Source of the DNA: Streptomyces sp. NBS 14/10
GTDB taxonomy: Bacteria; Actinomycetota; Actinomycetes; Streptomycetales; Streptomycetaceae
NCBI RefSeq assembly: GCF_002224125.1
Contig: NZ_NCSM01000004.1
Span: 364,130 to 428,129 of the forward strand
Direction: 5' to 3'
Length of the DNA: 64,000 nucleotides
The position numbers and the translations under genes were made by a program. Below are positions 9,418-17,329 of the stretch, in pieces (within the stretch, counting starts at the first letter, position 1; every line of letters begins with the position of its first letter). The notes below the pieces were generated by a model. It did no database searches. It saw nothing but the letters and a program-made list of their open reading frames with translations, and was not told the origin of the DNA.

Positions 9418-10539
9418 TCAGGTGGAAGGGACGGGGGAGAGGGGGGCGGGCCCGGTGGACTCGCGGACGACCAGACGCGGCCGGTCGTCGAGCACGGTCT
9501 CCTCGACGTCCTCGCCGCAGCGGGCGAGGAGCAGCCGGGCGGCGGCCGCGCCGACCCGCTGTACCTGCTGGTCGACCGTGGTCAGCCGCGGGTGCAGCCA
9601 GCGGCCGAGCGGCAGGTTGTCATAGCCGACCACCGACAGGTCGTCGGGGACGCGCAGACCGTCGCGCTGGGCGGCGCCGATGCCGCATACCGCCATGGAG
9701 TCGTTGGCGTAGACGATCGCCGTGGCACGGTCGGGGGTGTTCAGCAGCGCCCGGGTCGCGGCCACGGCGGACACCTCGGTGAAGTCGGTGTGCAGCACCG
9801 CGTACGGCCGCAGACCGGCCGCCTTGAGCGCCGTCTCGAAGAAACCGCGCCGCAGCCGGGTGTGCTGGAGGTCGGCGGGGCCCGCCACATAGGCGATGCG
9901 CCGGTGTCCGAGGTCGAGAAGGTGGCGGACGACCTCCTCGACGGCGGCGCCCTGGTGGCCGAGGCCGACGCTCGGCACCCCGCCGGCCCGGTCGGGCGGA
10001 CCGAGCAGTACGGCGGGCAGGCCGAGGCGGGCCAGCAGCGCGGGGCGCGGGTCGTTTGTGCGCGCGTCCGTCAGCACGGCTCCGTCCACCCGGCCTTCGG
10101 CCGTGAGCTGCCGGTAGAGGGCGTTCTCCTCCTGTGCCCCGGCGACCAGATGCAGCAGCAGCCCGTAGCCGCGGGGCGCCAGTTCGCCTTCGATACCGGT
10201 GATCAGCTCGCTGAAGTGCGGGTCGGCGCCCAGCACATCGGTGGGGCGCCGTACGACGAGCGCGAGGGTGCGGGTGCGGGCGTTGCGCAGGGCGGCCGCG
10301 GGGGCGCTCGGCGACCAGCCGAGCTCTCCCGCGGTGTCCAGGATGCGCTGCCTGGTCGGCTCCGACAGCCGGCCCTTGCCGTGGAAGGCCTGGGACACGG
10401 CCGCCGTGGACACCCCGGCGGCGGCCGCCACCGCCTTGATGGTGGGCCGGCGGCCCTGCTTCCCGGCGGGAGCGTTCCCGGTGGCCGCGCTCCCGGTGGG
10501 CGCGTTCCCGGTGGGCGCGTTCCCGGTGGGCGGGCTCAC
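9418..10539 (-). CDS. LacI-family transcriptional regulator
   Basis: A 373-residue regulator. After a low-complexity lead of PTGNA repeats, the LacI headpiece reads TIKAVAAAAGVSTAAVSQAF, followed by the hinge helix region SPSAPAAALR. The periplasmic-binding-like sensor domain follows (LALVVRRP, VDGAVL, RRIAYVAGP, TAIVYANDSMA, LSVVGYDN). The GTG start overlaps the permease stop by 4 bases (GTGA), which indicates co-translation. It sits inside the operon it presumably represses and should bind the palindrome in front of the binding-protein gene, releasing it when the imported sugar is present. Confidence 0.92.
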   Translation of the reverse strand: MSPPTGNAPTGNAPTGSAATGNAPAGKQGRRPTIKAVAAAAGVSTAAVSQAFHGKGRLSEPTRQRILDTAGELGWSPSAPAAALRNARTRTLALVVRRPTDVLGADPHFSELITGIEGELAPRGYGLLLHLVAGAQEENALYRQLTAEGRVDGAVLTDARTNDPRPALLARLGLPAVLLGPPDRAGGVPSVGLGHQGAAVEEVVRHLLDLGHRRIAYVAGPADLQHTRLRRGFFETALKAAGLRPYAVLHTDFTEVSAVAATRALLNTPDRATAIVYANDSMAVCGIGAAQRDGLRVPDDLSVVGYDNLPLGRWLHPRLTTVDQQVQRVGAAAARLLLARCGEDVEETVLDDRPRLVVRESTGPAPLSPVPST

Positions 10540-11363
10540 ATCTTCACCGCGCCGCTGATGAGCGCCTGCTGCATACGCTTCTGCAGCACCGTGTAGACGA
10601 TCCATACGGGGATGAGGGTCAGTACGGTGCCCGCGGTGAGGACGCCGTAGTCGGTGCCGGTGATCGCCTTGAGGGTGGGCAGGGCCGACTGGACGGTGCG
10701 CTGGTCGGGGTCGGGGCCGATGATGACGAGCGAGTACAGGTACTCGTTCCAGAACGTCAGGAAGTTCAGGAGGATCACGGTGGCGATGCCGGGCAGACAC
10801 ATCGGCGTGTAGATGTGGCGCAGCACCGTGTAGGTGGACGCCCCGTCGATCCGGGCGGCCTCCTCCATCTCCCTCGGGATGGTCCGCATGAACTGCACCA
10901 GGATCACCACCGACAGCGGCATCGCGGTCGCTGGCAGGAAGAGGACCATGAAGAGCTGCGTATGGAACAGCCCGGTGGCCGCGGCGAGCAGGAACGTGGG
11001 AAAGAGCGCCGCGAACGTCGGGATCAGAAAGCCGAGCGAGAACACTTTTTCCATCGCCGAGGCCAGCCGCCCGGTCGACCGGGCGAGCGCGAACGACGCG
11101 GGCAGCGCCAGCAGCAGGGTCAGCGCCAGGGAAAGGACCGTCACCAGCGCCGAGTTGACGATGGCCTGGCCCAGGGAGGCGCTGTCGTACGCCGTCCGGA
11201 AGTTGCCGAAGCCGAGCGAGTCCGGCAGCGCGAAGGGATGGGCGAAGATCTCCTCGTTGCTCTTGAACGCGGAGGCGAGGAAGTAGTAGAGCGGCACGAT
11301 CAGCAGCACCGCGTAGGTCCACACCAGAAGGTGCGCGGGCAGCCAGCGTTTGCTGAGTTTCAT
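10536..11363 (-). CDS. Sugar ABC transporter permease, MalG-type (CUT1)
   Basis: A 275-residue inner-membrane protein with six expected hydrophobic segments, beginning LLVWTYAVLLIVPLYYFL. The CUT1 EAA-type loop that contacts the ATPase reads EEAARIDGASTYTVLRHIYTP. The ATG at 11363 is supported by GGAG 8 bases upstream. It pairs with the MalF-type permease 14 bases upstream. No ATPase gene is present, as is usual for Streptomyces CUT1 systems that share the MsiK ATPase. Confidence 0.93.
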   Translation of the reverse strand: MKLSKRWLPAHLLVWTYAVLLIVPLYYFLASAFKSNEEIFAHPFALPDSLGFGNFRTAYDSASLGQAIVNSALVTVLSLALTLLLALPASFALARSTGRLASAMEKVFSLGFLIPTFAALFPTFLLAAATGLFHTQLFMVLFLPATAMPLSVVILVQFMRTIPREMEEAARIDGASTYTVLRHIYTPMCLPGIATVILLNFLTFWNEYLYSLVIIGPDPDQRTVQSALPTLKAITGTDYGVLTAGTVLTLIPVWIVYTVLQKRMQQALISGAVKM

Positions 11364-11377
11364 GGTGACCGCTCCGA

Positions 11378-12316
11378 TCAGTAGTTCTGGCGAAACGCAC
11401 GGCGGATGGCGAGCAGCCCGACGAGCCCGGCCAGAAAGAGGACGACGCCGACGGTCTGGCTGTAACCCAGGTCGGCCGCGATGAACGCCTTCTGGTACAC
11501 GAGGAACGACAGCGTTGTCGACGAGCTGCCGGGACCGCCCTGGGTGAGCAGCAGAACGTGCTGTGCCGAACCGAAGAGGGTCCACAGGAACTGCAGCATG
11601 GTGACGACGCCGACGTAGTCGCGGATCACGGGGAAGTGGACGCGCCACATGGTCCGCCAGTGTCCGGCCCCGTCCAGCTGCGCCGCCTCGCCGAGCTCGT
11701 CCGGGACGCTGTCGAGCCGGGCGGCGAACAGGACGGCGGTGAAGCCGATCCCGCTCCATATGTCCAGCGCGATGAGACAGGCCAGGGCCGTCGACGGTGA
11801 GGCGAGCCAGGCATCGGTGAGCGAACCGAGCCCCACGGACTGCAGTGCGCCGTTGGCCAGCCCGTCCGGGGACAGCGCCGCGTAGAACACCATGGCCTTG
11901 GCGGGGGTGGAGATCAGACCGGGGATGAACAGCAGATAGCGGATGACACGGTGTCCGGGGGGCTTCTGCGCGACGTAGTAGCCCAGCATATAGGCGCATA
12001 CGATCATGATCGGCAGCGCCACGGCCAGCTGGACGGCGGTGTTGTTCACCGCGTCCCAGAACACCGGGTCGTCGAAGACCGTGCGGACGTTGTCGAGACC
12101 GGCGAAGGACACCGGCTGAAGCATCCCCGGCCAGTGCAGGGCGGCGATCACGAAGATGGCGATCACCGGACCGATCATGAAGATCGCGTACCAGATCAGC
12201 GCGGGGACGGCGAGGATCGTGCCGCCCTGTCGGGCGTTAAGCGAACCGGTGGTGGCGGAGGGCGGAGCGGGGTGGCGGATCGTGGCCCCGCCCGGGGTCG
12301 ACGTCAGCGTCGTCAT
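11378..12316 (-). CDS. Sugar ABC transporter permease, MalF-type (CUT1)
   Basis: A 312-residue membrane protein with a 30-residue cytoplasmic lead, then ILAVPALIWYAIFMIGPV as the first membrane segment and about five more. The EAA loop reads DELGEAAQLDGAGHWRTMWRVHFPVIR. It forms the translocation pore with the MalG-type partner encoded next, and receives substrate from the lipoprotein encoded upstream. Confidence 0.93.
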   Translation of the reverse strand: MTTLTSTPGGATIRHPAPPSATTGSLNARQGGTILAVPALIWYAIFMIGPVIAIFVIAALHWPGMLQPVSFAGLDNVRTVFDDPVFWDAVNNTAVQLAVALPIMIVCAYMLGYYVAQKPPGHRVIRYLLFIPGLISTPAKAMVFYAALSPDGLANGALQSVGLGSLTDAWLASPSTALACLIALDIWSGIGFTAVLFAARLDSVPDELGEAAQLDGAGHWRTMWRVHFPVIRDYVGVVTMLQFLWTLFGSAQHVLLLTQGGPGSSSTTLSFLVYQKAFIAADLGYSQTVGVVLFLAGLVGLLAIRRAFRQNY

Positions 12317-12368
12317 GAGGTGGCTTCCGTGAGGTGGGCTTGAGGATTTGAGCGAGCGGGCGGGCGGG

Positions 12369-13658
12369 TCACGCGGAGCGGTACGCGGTTTCGAGCGCGG
12401 CTCGGACCTTCGCGGCGCTGGTGCCTCGGGTGAAGGATGTGCTGGTCGCGGTGATCAGCGGCTGGGTGGCGGCGGGCGGGACGTATACGTCGGGCAGCAG
12501 CACCTGGCTCACCCTGGAACCCAGCCGCTGCGCGGCGGCGACCAGCGGGAAGTCCGTGCTGACGGTGTCGGAGCGCAGCGCCATGTCGCGGCCGCTCTCC
12601 TTGATGAACCGGGACACGGTGTCGGGGTGGTACATGAAGCGCAGGAACTTCTCGACGGCGTCGATCTTCTTGACACCGTTCGGGCTGATCCAGAATCCGA
12701 TCAGGGTGTACGTCCGCAGGATGGTGGGTTTGTCGTGCGCGGCGCCGTCGGTGAGTGGCCAGCCACCGACCTCGGTGTGCCGGGCCACCTCCTCGTCCAC
12801 CTTCGCCAGCGCCGATGACATCGCCGACTCGATGGCCGCGGACTGTGTGTTGAACTGTGTGGTCATCAAGTCCGAGGTGAGGCCCTGCGCCTTGTCGGCG
12901 AAGACGCCCGCGTCCCGCAGCGTGACGAAGTATTCGATTCCTTCCCGGGCGCCCCGGCTGCCGAAGTCCCCGGTGGAGTAGGCGTGCCGGGCCTCGTCCT
13001 CGGTCAGAAAGGTCTGAATGATCTGGGCGAGCAGCTTCTGCCCCGTCCAGTCGTTGCCACCGACGGTCACGGGCGCGATCCCCTTGGCGCGCAGCTTGCG
13101 GGCCGCGGCGATCAGCTCGTCACCCGTGGTGGGTATCGCGTCGACGCCCGCCCGGTCCAGCAGCGCCCTGTTGTAGGCGATCGGCCAGTTGGTGGCGAAG
13201 TAGGGGAAGGCCCGCAGCCTGCCCTTGGTGTCGGTCCACGCGGCCAGGGCCTCGGGGCGCACCCGCTCGCGCAGCCCCCAGTCGTTCATATAGCCCTTGA
13301 CGTCGACGGTGGCGCCGACGTCCGTCCAGGCCAGCGTCTTGTCATAGAGGTTGACCATCACCACGTCCGGCTCCTTGCGGGCCAGCCGTGAGGTCTCGTA
13401 GACCTGCGCGAGGTCGTCGCCGTTGATGAGGTTCTTGACCTTGAGCCCCGGATTCTCCTTGCGGAAACGGTCCAGGGACGCGAGGTAGGTGGGCGATCCC
13501 GGTGCGGTGGTGCCCAGCTGGCTGTGCACGACGAGCGTATCGGGATCGGAGTCCGCCGCGGCCACCAGGGAGCAGCCGGACAGGGCAGGCAGGACGGTCG
13601 TGGCGGCGAGGCCGGAACCGGCGGCGAGGAGGCCGCGCCTAGTCAGCGGTGAGTGCAC
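12369..13658 (-). CDS. Sugar ABC transporter substrate-binding lipoprotein
   Basis: A 429-residue solute-binding protein. The N-terminus has RRGLLAAGSG and a lipobox ending LSGC near residue 29, so it should be lipid-anchored outside the membrane; the RR pair is compatible with Tat export. The body has the family 1 (MalE-like) pattern: PGLKVKNLI, FPYFATNWPIAYNR and a C-terminal helix AKVRAALETAY. As the first gene of the leftward operon, it is the best guess for the strongest induced product. A LacI-type palindrome lies 34-49 bases upstream of the start. Confidence 0.9.
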   Translation of the reverse strand: MHSPLTRRGLLAAGSGLAATTVLPALSGCSLVAAADSDPDTLVVHSQLGTTAPGSPTYLASLDRFRKENPGLKVKNLINGDDLAQVYETSRLARKEPDVVMVNLYDKTLAWTDVGATVDVKGYMNDWGLRERVRPEALAAWTDTKGRLRAFPYFATNWPIAYNRALLDRAGVDAIPTTGDELIAAARKLRAKGIAPVTVGGNDWTGQKLLAQIIQTFLTEDEARHAYSTGDFGSRGAREGIEYFVTLRDAGVFADKAQGLTSDLMTTQFNTQSAAIESAMSSALAKVDEEVARHTEVGGWPLTDGAAHDKPTILRTYTLIGFWISPNGVKKIDAVEKFLRFMYHPDTVSRFIKESGRDMALRSDTVSTDFPLVAAAQRLGSRVSQVLLPDVYVPPAATQPLITATSTSFTRGTSAAKVRAALETAYRSA

Positions 13659-13691
13659 TGCGGGGTGTCTCCAACCAGGCGGTTAACGGGT

Positions 13692-13707
13692 GGTTAATCG
13701 ATTTACC
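13692..13707. promoter_or_regulatory. LacI-type operator before the sugar operon
   Basis: GGTTAATCGATTTACC is a 16-bp palindrome with one mismatch and the central CG typical of LacI-family sites. It lies 34-49 bases upstream of the binding-protein start. A partial copy, GGTTAACGGG, is at 13681. The LacI regulator within the operon is the obvious ligand. Confidence 0.7.
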
Positions 13708-13810
13708 TCGAGGGTGTGAGGAATGTAGGAGCCGCTTCGCCTCCGGTCAAGCCTTTGGATGTGGCGTTTTCCTCGGGCATGGCCCGCGTGACGCGGTGCA
13801 CACTCCGTTA

Positions 13811-13834
13811 AATGCGCATTACGGATGCAACATT
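13811..13834. promoter_or_regulatory. NsrR-like box and leaderless promoter of nsrR
   Basis: The core AATGCGCATT and GATGCA-ACATT matches the box before hmpA in the pattern AAATGCG-AT....GATGCA-ATT. A possible -10, TAGGGT, at 13837-13842 places the transcript start at or near the GTG at 13849, so the nsrR mRNA is probably leaderless and autoregulated. Confidence 0.6.
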
Positions 13835-13848
13835 GCTAGGGTGTGGCC

Positions 13849-14289
13849 GTGAGGCTGACCAGGTACACGGATCTCGCGCTTCGGGCAGTGATGCGCCTGG
13901 CCGTCGTGGACGGCGAGGAACTGCTGACCACGAGGCTCATCGCCGATTCCATGAACGTCCCCTATACGCACATGGCGAAGACGATCGCCCATCTGCAGCA
14001 CCTGGGGGTCGTCGAGGCGCGGCGCGGGCGCAACGGCGGGCTGATGCTCACCGGCGCGGGTCGGAGCACGCGGGTGGGTGAGCTGATCCGGGTGCTGGAG
14101 GGGGACCGTGAGGCCGTGGTGTGCGAGGGGGAGGCCCCCTGTCCGCTGGCCGGTGCCTGTCGATTGCGGCGGGCGCTGCGTGAGGCGCAGGAGGCGTTCT
14201 ATGCCTCGCTGGACCATGTGACCGTGGCCGATCTGGTGGCCTCGCCGACAGGGCCGGTGCTGCTGACGCTGGGCACCGCCCCGGGGTGA
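13849..14289 (+). CDS. nsrR: Nitric-oxide-sensing Rrf2 regulator NsrR
   Basis: A 146-residue Rrf2 winged-helix protein. It closely follows the Streptomyces NsrR plan: RLTRYTDLALRAVMRLAV at the start, a helix-turn-helix around residues 27-48, and three cysteines at 92, 98 and 104 (CEGEAPC, then PLAGAC) that ligate the NO-sensitive 4Fe-4S cluster. Nitrosylation of the cluster releases the regulator from DNA. GTG 13849 is preferred over GTG 13843 because known homologues start at MRLT. Its targets here are its own promoter and the hmpA gene that follows. Confidence 0.9.
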   Translation: MRLTRYTDLALRAVMRLAVVDGEELLTTRLIADSMNVPYTHMAKTIAHLQHLGVVEARRGRNGGLMLTGAGRSTRVGELIRVLEGDREAVVCEGEAPCPLAGACRLRRALREAQEAFYASLDHVTVADLVASPTGPVLLTLGTAPG

Positions 14290-14326
14290 CCGGCCACGGC
14301 CACCGGCCTCGGTGTCCGATGTGGTT

Positions 14327-14349
14327 CACCACGCCGTGCGTGGTGTTTT
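14327..14349 (+). terminator. Terminator after nsrR
   Basis: CACCACGC and GCGTGGTG form an 8-bp stem around CGT, followed directly by TTTT. It lies 37 bases past the nsrR stop and just before the hmpA promoter, so the two genes are separate transcripts. Confidence 0.75.
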
Positions 14350-14359
14350 CGCGGCCAAA

Positions 14360-14382
14360 AATGCGAATCTTAGATGCAGATT
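14360..14382. promoter_or_regulatory. NsrR-like box of hmpA
   Basis: Two 11-base half-sites, AATGCGAATCT and AGATGCAGATT, surround a single T; eight of eleven positions are symmetrical. The 11-1-11 form is the layout described for NsrR sites. The box overlaps a plausible -10 (TAGAGG at 14382-14387), so bound NsrR would block hmpA transcription. Confidence 0.7.
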
Positions 14383-14397
14383 AGAGGTGTGTGTCTG

Positions 14398-15603
14398 ATG
14401 CTTTCAACGCAGGCGGTCCCGGTCGTGCGGGCGACGCTTCCCGCGGTGGGGGCCTCCCTGAACACGATCACGGAGCGGTTCTACCAGCGGATGTTCGAGG
14501 AGCGTCCGGAGCTGCTGCGACACCTGTTCAACCGGGCCAACCAGGTCAACGGCGCCCAGCGCGAGGCGCTCGCCGGTTCGGTGGCCGCCTTCGCCACCCT
14601 GCTGGTCGAACGCCCCGACGAACGTCCCGACGCCATCCTGTCGCGCATCGCGCACAAGCACGTCTCGCTGGGCATCACCGCCGACAAGTACACCCTGGTC
14701 GGCCGCCATCTGCTGGCAGCGATCGCCGAAGTCCTCGGCGACGCCGTCACCCCTCAGGTCGCCGCCGCCTGGGACGAGGTCTATTGGCTGATGGCCAACT
14801 CCCTGATCGCCATGGAAGCCCGTCTGTACGCCCAGGCGTCGATCCAAGACGGCGATGTGTGGCGGGAGATGGAAGTGGCCGAGCGCCACCAGGAGTCCCC
14901 CGACGCCGTCTCCCTGGTCCTGCGCCGCCCCGACGCCCTGCCCGCCACCGCCTTCCTGCCGGGGCAATACGTCAGCGTCCGCGTCGAACTGCCGGACGGC
15001 GGCCACCAGATCCGCCAGTACAGCCTGTCCACCGCCCCCGGACAGAAGACCTGGCGCATCACCGTCAAGCGCGAGAAGTCCGCCGATGGCACCGCCCCCG
15101 ACGGCGAGGTCTCCTCCTGGCTCCACGCCCATGCCGACCCCGGACGCACCCTCGAGGTGTCCCTGCCCGTCGGCGATCTCGTCCTGCCCGACGCCGACAC
15201 CCCGCTCCTCCTCGCCTCCGCCGGCATCGGCATCACCCCCATGCTCTCGATGCTCGACCACCTCGCCCTGGCCGGCTCCACCCGCCCGGTCACCGTCATC
15301 CACGCCGACCGCACACCCAGCGACCACGTTCACCGCGACGAGCAGGCCGAACTCGTGGACCGCCTGCTGGGCGCCACCCTGCACCTGTGGTACGAGAACG
15401 ACGCCGACCAGCACCCCGCCCCCAACGTGTCACCCGGCCGGGCCACCCTCGACAACCTCACCCTGCCGAAGGACACCACCGCCTACCTGTGCGGCCCGCT
15501 GCCCTTCATGCGCGCGGTACGAGGCGATCTGCTCCACCAGGGGCTGCACCCCTCCGCCGTCCACTACGAGGTCTTCGGCCCCGACCTCTGGCTCGGCAAG
15601 TAG
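14398..15603 (+). CDS. hmpA: Flavohaemoglobin, nitric oxide dioxygenase
   Basis: A 401-residue enzyme that oxidises NO to nitrate using O2 and NAD(P)H. Residues 1-140 are a globin with the proximal His in IAHKHVSLGI (near residue 85). The FAD-binding domain has RQYSLS, and the NAD-binding domain has LLLASAGIGITPMLSML and CGPLPFMRAV. Length and order match the Hmp family. ATG 14398 is preferred to the in-frame 14374 start because the latter lies inside the NsrR box. Control by the adjacent NsrR makes this the NO detoxification unit. Confidence 0.95.
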   Translation: MLSTQAVPVVRATLPAVGASLNTITERFYQRMFEERPELLRHLFNRANQVNGAQREALAGSVAAFATLLVERPDERPDAILSRIAHKHVSLGITADKYTLVGRHLLAAIAEVLGDAVTPQVAAAWDEVYWLMANSLIAMEARLYAQASIQDGDVWREMEVAERHQESPDAVSLVLRRPDALPATAFLPGQYVSVRVELPDGGHQIRQYSLSTAPGQKTWRITVKREKSADGTAPDGEVSSWLHAHADPGRTLEVSLPVGDLVLPDADTPLLLASAGIGITPMLSMLDHLALAGSTRPVTVIHADRTPSDHVHRDEQAELVDRLLGATLHLWYENDADQHPAPNVSPGRATLDNLTLPKDTTAYLCGPLPFMRAVRGDLLHQGLHPSAVHYEVFGPDLWLGK

Positions 15604-15613
15604 CTGATCAGAA

Positions 15614-15670
15614 CACTTCACGCCGCACACTTCACGCCTCGCACTTTCACGCTTCGCACTTCACGCCTCT
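15614..15670. repeat. Four tandem 14-15-bp repeats after hmpA
   Basis: The unit CACTTCACGCCTCG occurs four times in a row with small changes (CACTTCACGCCGCA, CACTTCACGCCTCG, CACTTTCACGCTTCG, CACTTCACGCCTCT). It is non-coding, between hmpA and the sigma factor gene. No role is evident. Confidence 0.75.
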
Positions 15671-15758
15671 GACCAGTGGTGACGCTGAACCGCGCCCGAA
15701 TTACTAGGATTGCCACGAGCACAGAGTGGGTCGGTCCAGCAGCGGAGGCATTGGCGGC

Positions 15759-16676
15759 ATGAACAGGTCAGACGAGCCCACCCCTGACTCGCTCGACGAG
15801 GCGGCGGAGACCTTCCTGCGGCTACGACCCCGGATGTTCGGCATCGCCTACCGCATCCTGGGCAGCGTGGACGAGGCGGAGGACGTCGTCCAGGACGCCT
15901 GGCTGCGCTGGCAGGGCACCGACCGGAGTGTCGTGGAGAATCCGGGGGCCTTCCTGGCGACGGCGACCACGCGGCTGGCCATCAACGTGGCCCAGTCGGC
16001 GCGGGTGCGGCGCGAGTCGCATGTGGGCTCGTGGCTGCCCGAGCCGATCGACACCAGCATGGATCCGTACGTCGGTGCCGAGCGCGGCGAGGCCCTTGAG
16101 CTGGCCGTGATGTTCCTCCTGGAGAAACTGAACCCCGTGGAGCGGGCGGCCTATGTGCTGCGCGAGGCCTTCGAGTACCCGTACGACCAGATCGCGAACA
16201 TTCTGCAGCTGAGCCAGGCCAACACGCGGCAGATCGTCAGCCGGTCCCGTAAGCGACTGTCGGCCGAGCGCCGTGAACCCGTCGACACGGCGGAGCTCCG
16301 GCGGCTGCTGGAAACCTTCCTCGCCGCCGCGGCGACCGGCGACATCGACGCCCTTGAGGAGCTGCTGTCGGCCGACGTCGTCGCCTACGCGGACGGCAAC
16401 GGCATGCGGGGAGTGGCGCGGGTCGCGGTCACGGGAGCCCTGCGTGTGGCCAGGATCAGCACATTCGCCAAGAAGTTCATCCCCTGGGACGAGTACCGCA
16501 TCGTCGAGGTCAATGGCCGTCCCGCGCTGCTGACCGCCAAGGAGGGTGTCGCCACCGCGCTGGTGACCATCACCGTGGGACCGGACGGGATCGACGGGTT
16601 CTACTGGATCCTGACGCCGGAGAAGCTCCGGGCGTACGAGCGGTCGTCCCACCGAGCCGTTCCGCACCAGCAGTAG
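15759..16676 (+). CDS. ECF sigma factor of the ECF41 type with SnoaL-like C-terminal domain
   Basis: A 305-residue sigma factor. Sigma region 2 has FGIAYRILGSVDEAEDVVQDAWLRW. The WLPEP linker motif (SWLPEPI) is an ECF41 signature. Region 4 has LNPVERAAYVLREAFEYPYDQIA. A SnoaL/NTF2-like domain of about 100 residues follows (FLAAAATGDIDALEELLSADVVAYADG) with a C-terminal TPEKLRA in place of the usual NPDKL motif. In ECF41 proteins this domain replaces an anti-sigma factor. ECF41 genes normally neighbour a carboxymuconolactone decarboxylase, oxidoreductase or epimerase gene; none is next to this one. ATG 15759 is chosen over 15726 as the homology boundary. Confidence 0.88.
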   Translation: MNRSDEPTPDSLDEAAETFLRLRPRMFGIAYRILGSVDEAEDVVQDAWLRWQGTDRSVVENPGAFLATATTRLAINVAQSARVRRESHVGSWLPEPIDTSMDPYVGAERGEALELAVMFLLEKLNPVERAAYVLREAFEYPYDQIANILQLSQANTRQIVSRSRKRLSAERREPVDTAELRRLLETFLAAAATGDIDALEELLSADVVAYADGNGMRGVARVAVTGALRVARISTFAKKFIPWDEYRIVEVNGRPALLTAKEGVATALVTITVGPDGIDGFYWILTPEKLRAYERSSHRAVPHQQ

Positions 16677-16836
16677 CGGCGGTTCGGGCCAACTACCGCT
16701 CGGACGGTGCCACCAGGCTGGCATGCAGCGCTAAGCAACTGTCGCCCCCTGCGCATGACATCCGGTCGGCCCGATCGGCAGGATCTTCCATATCGGGCCG
16801 ATGGTGTCGGCCCGGGAAGAAAGGGGCGAACCTGAT

Positions 16837-17259
16837 ATGAGGCAGCAGATGCGACTTGGGCTTGGCGCGGGGGCCATGGCGGTCGCCGGCGCGTTTCTCC
16901 TGGCGCCGACGGCGGGCGCCAGCCCCGCAGCACCGGACCACGCACGCGGTACCGCGACCGCTGCGGCGGCGTGCCCCACGCCGCTGCACGCGTACCAGTA
17001 CACGAACTACACCGGTGGCTACAAGAAGTTCTGCAAGTCGGACTACAACCTGTCCGACAACCGGTTCAACAATGGGGGAAAGGTCAACGACCATATCCGC
17101 TCGGTGAAGAACCTCACCCGCGGCTGCTACTGGACGCTGTGGACGGACTACTGGAACCGCGGCCGGAAAACCCAGATGGATCCGTGGACCTGGGACGCCA
17201 ATCTGGCCAACAACCGGGTCGGGTACAAGACCAGCTCGATCTACAGGTCGTGTCCCTGA
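16837..17259 (+). CDS. Small secreted beta/gamma-crystallin-like (I36 inhibitor-like) protein
   Basis: A 140-residue exported protein. The signal peptide (RLGLGAGAMAVAGAFLLAPTAGA) is cut near residue 32. The mature part holds four cysteines and aromatic-rich strands: YQYTNYTGGYKKFCKSDYNL, then NRGRKTQM. This resembles the single beta/gamma-crystallin fold of peptidase inhibitor family I36 and related Streptomyces exoproteins. AAAGGGG precedes the ATG at 16837. A strong terminator follows. Inhibitory activity is not established from the sequence. Confidence 0.65.
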   Translation: MRQQMRLGLGAGAMAVAGAFLLAPTAGASPAAPDHARGTATAAAACPTPLHAYQYTNYTGGYKKFCKSDYNLSDNRFNNGGKVNDHIRSVKNLTRGCYWTLWTDYWNRGRKTQMDPWTWDANLANNRVGYKTSSIYRSCP

Positions 17260-17270
17260 TGCCTGATTCC

Positions 17271-17310
17271 GCCGGGGCGCCCACATGCCACGCCACGTGG
17301 GCGCCCCGGC
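17271..17310 (+). terminator. Terminator after crystallin-like gene
   Basis: Perfect 14-base arms GCCGGGGCGCCCAC and GTGGGCGCCCCGGC enclose a 12-base loop, 11 bases past the stop. No T-run is present, as is common in Streptomyces terminators. Confidence 0.8.
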
Positions 17311-17329
17311 TCCCCAGGGAGCTGATGTG

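Noticed and set aside
10536..11999. The 487-codon reading frame as a single permease gene
   Set aside because: Only the part from ATG 11363 is membrane-like; the upstream part is the shadow of the MalF-type gene.
15614..15670. Possible CRISPR array in the tandem repeats after hmpA
   Set aside because: Units are 14-15 bp, contiguous with no spacers, and no cas genes are near.
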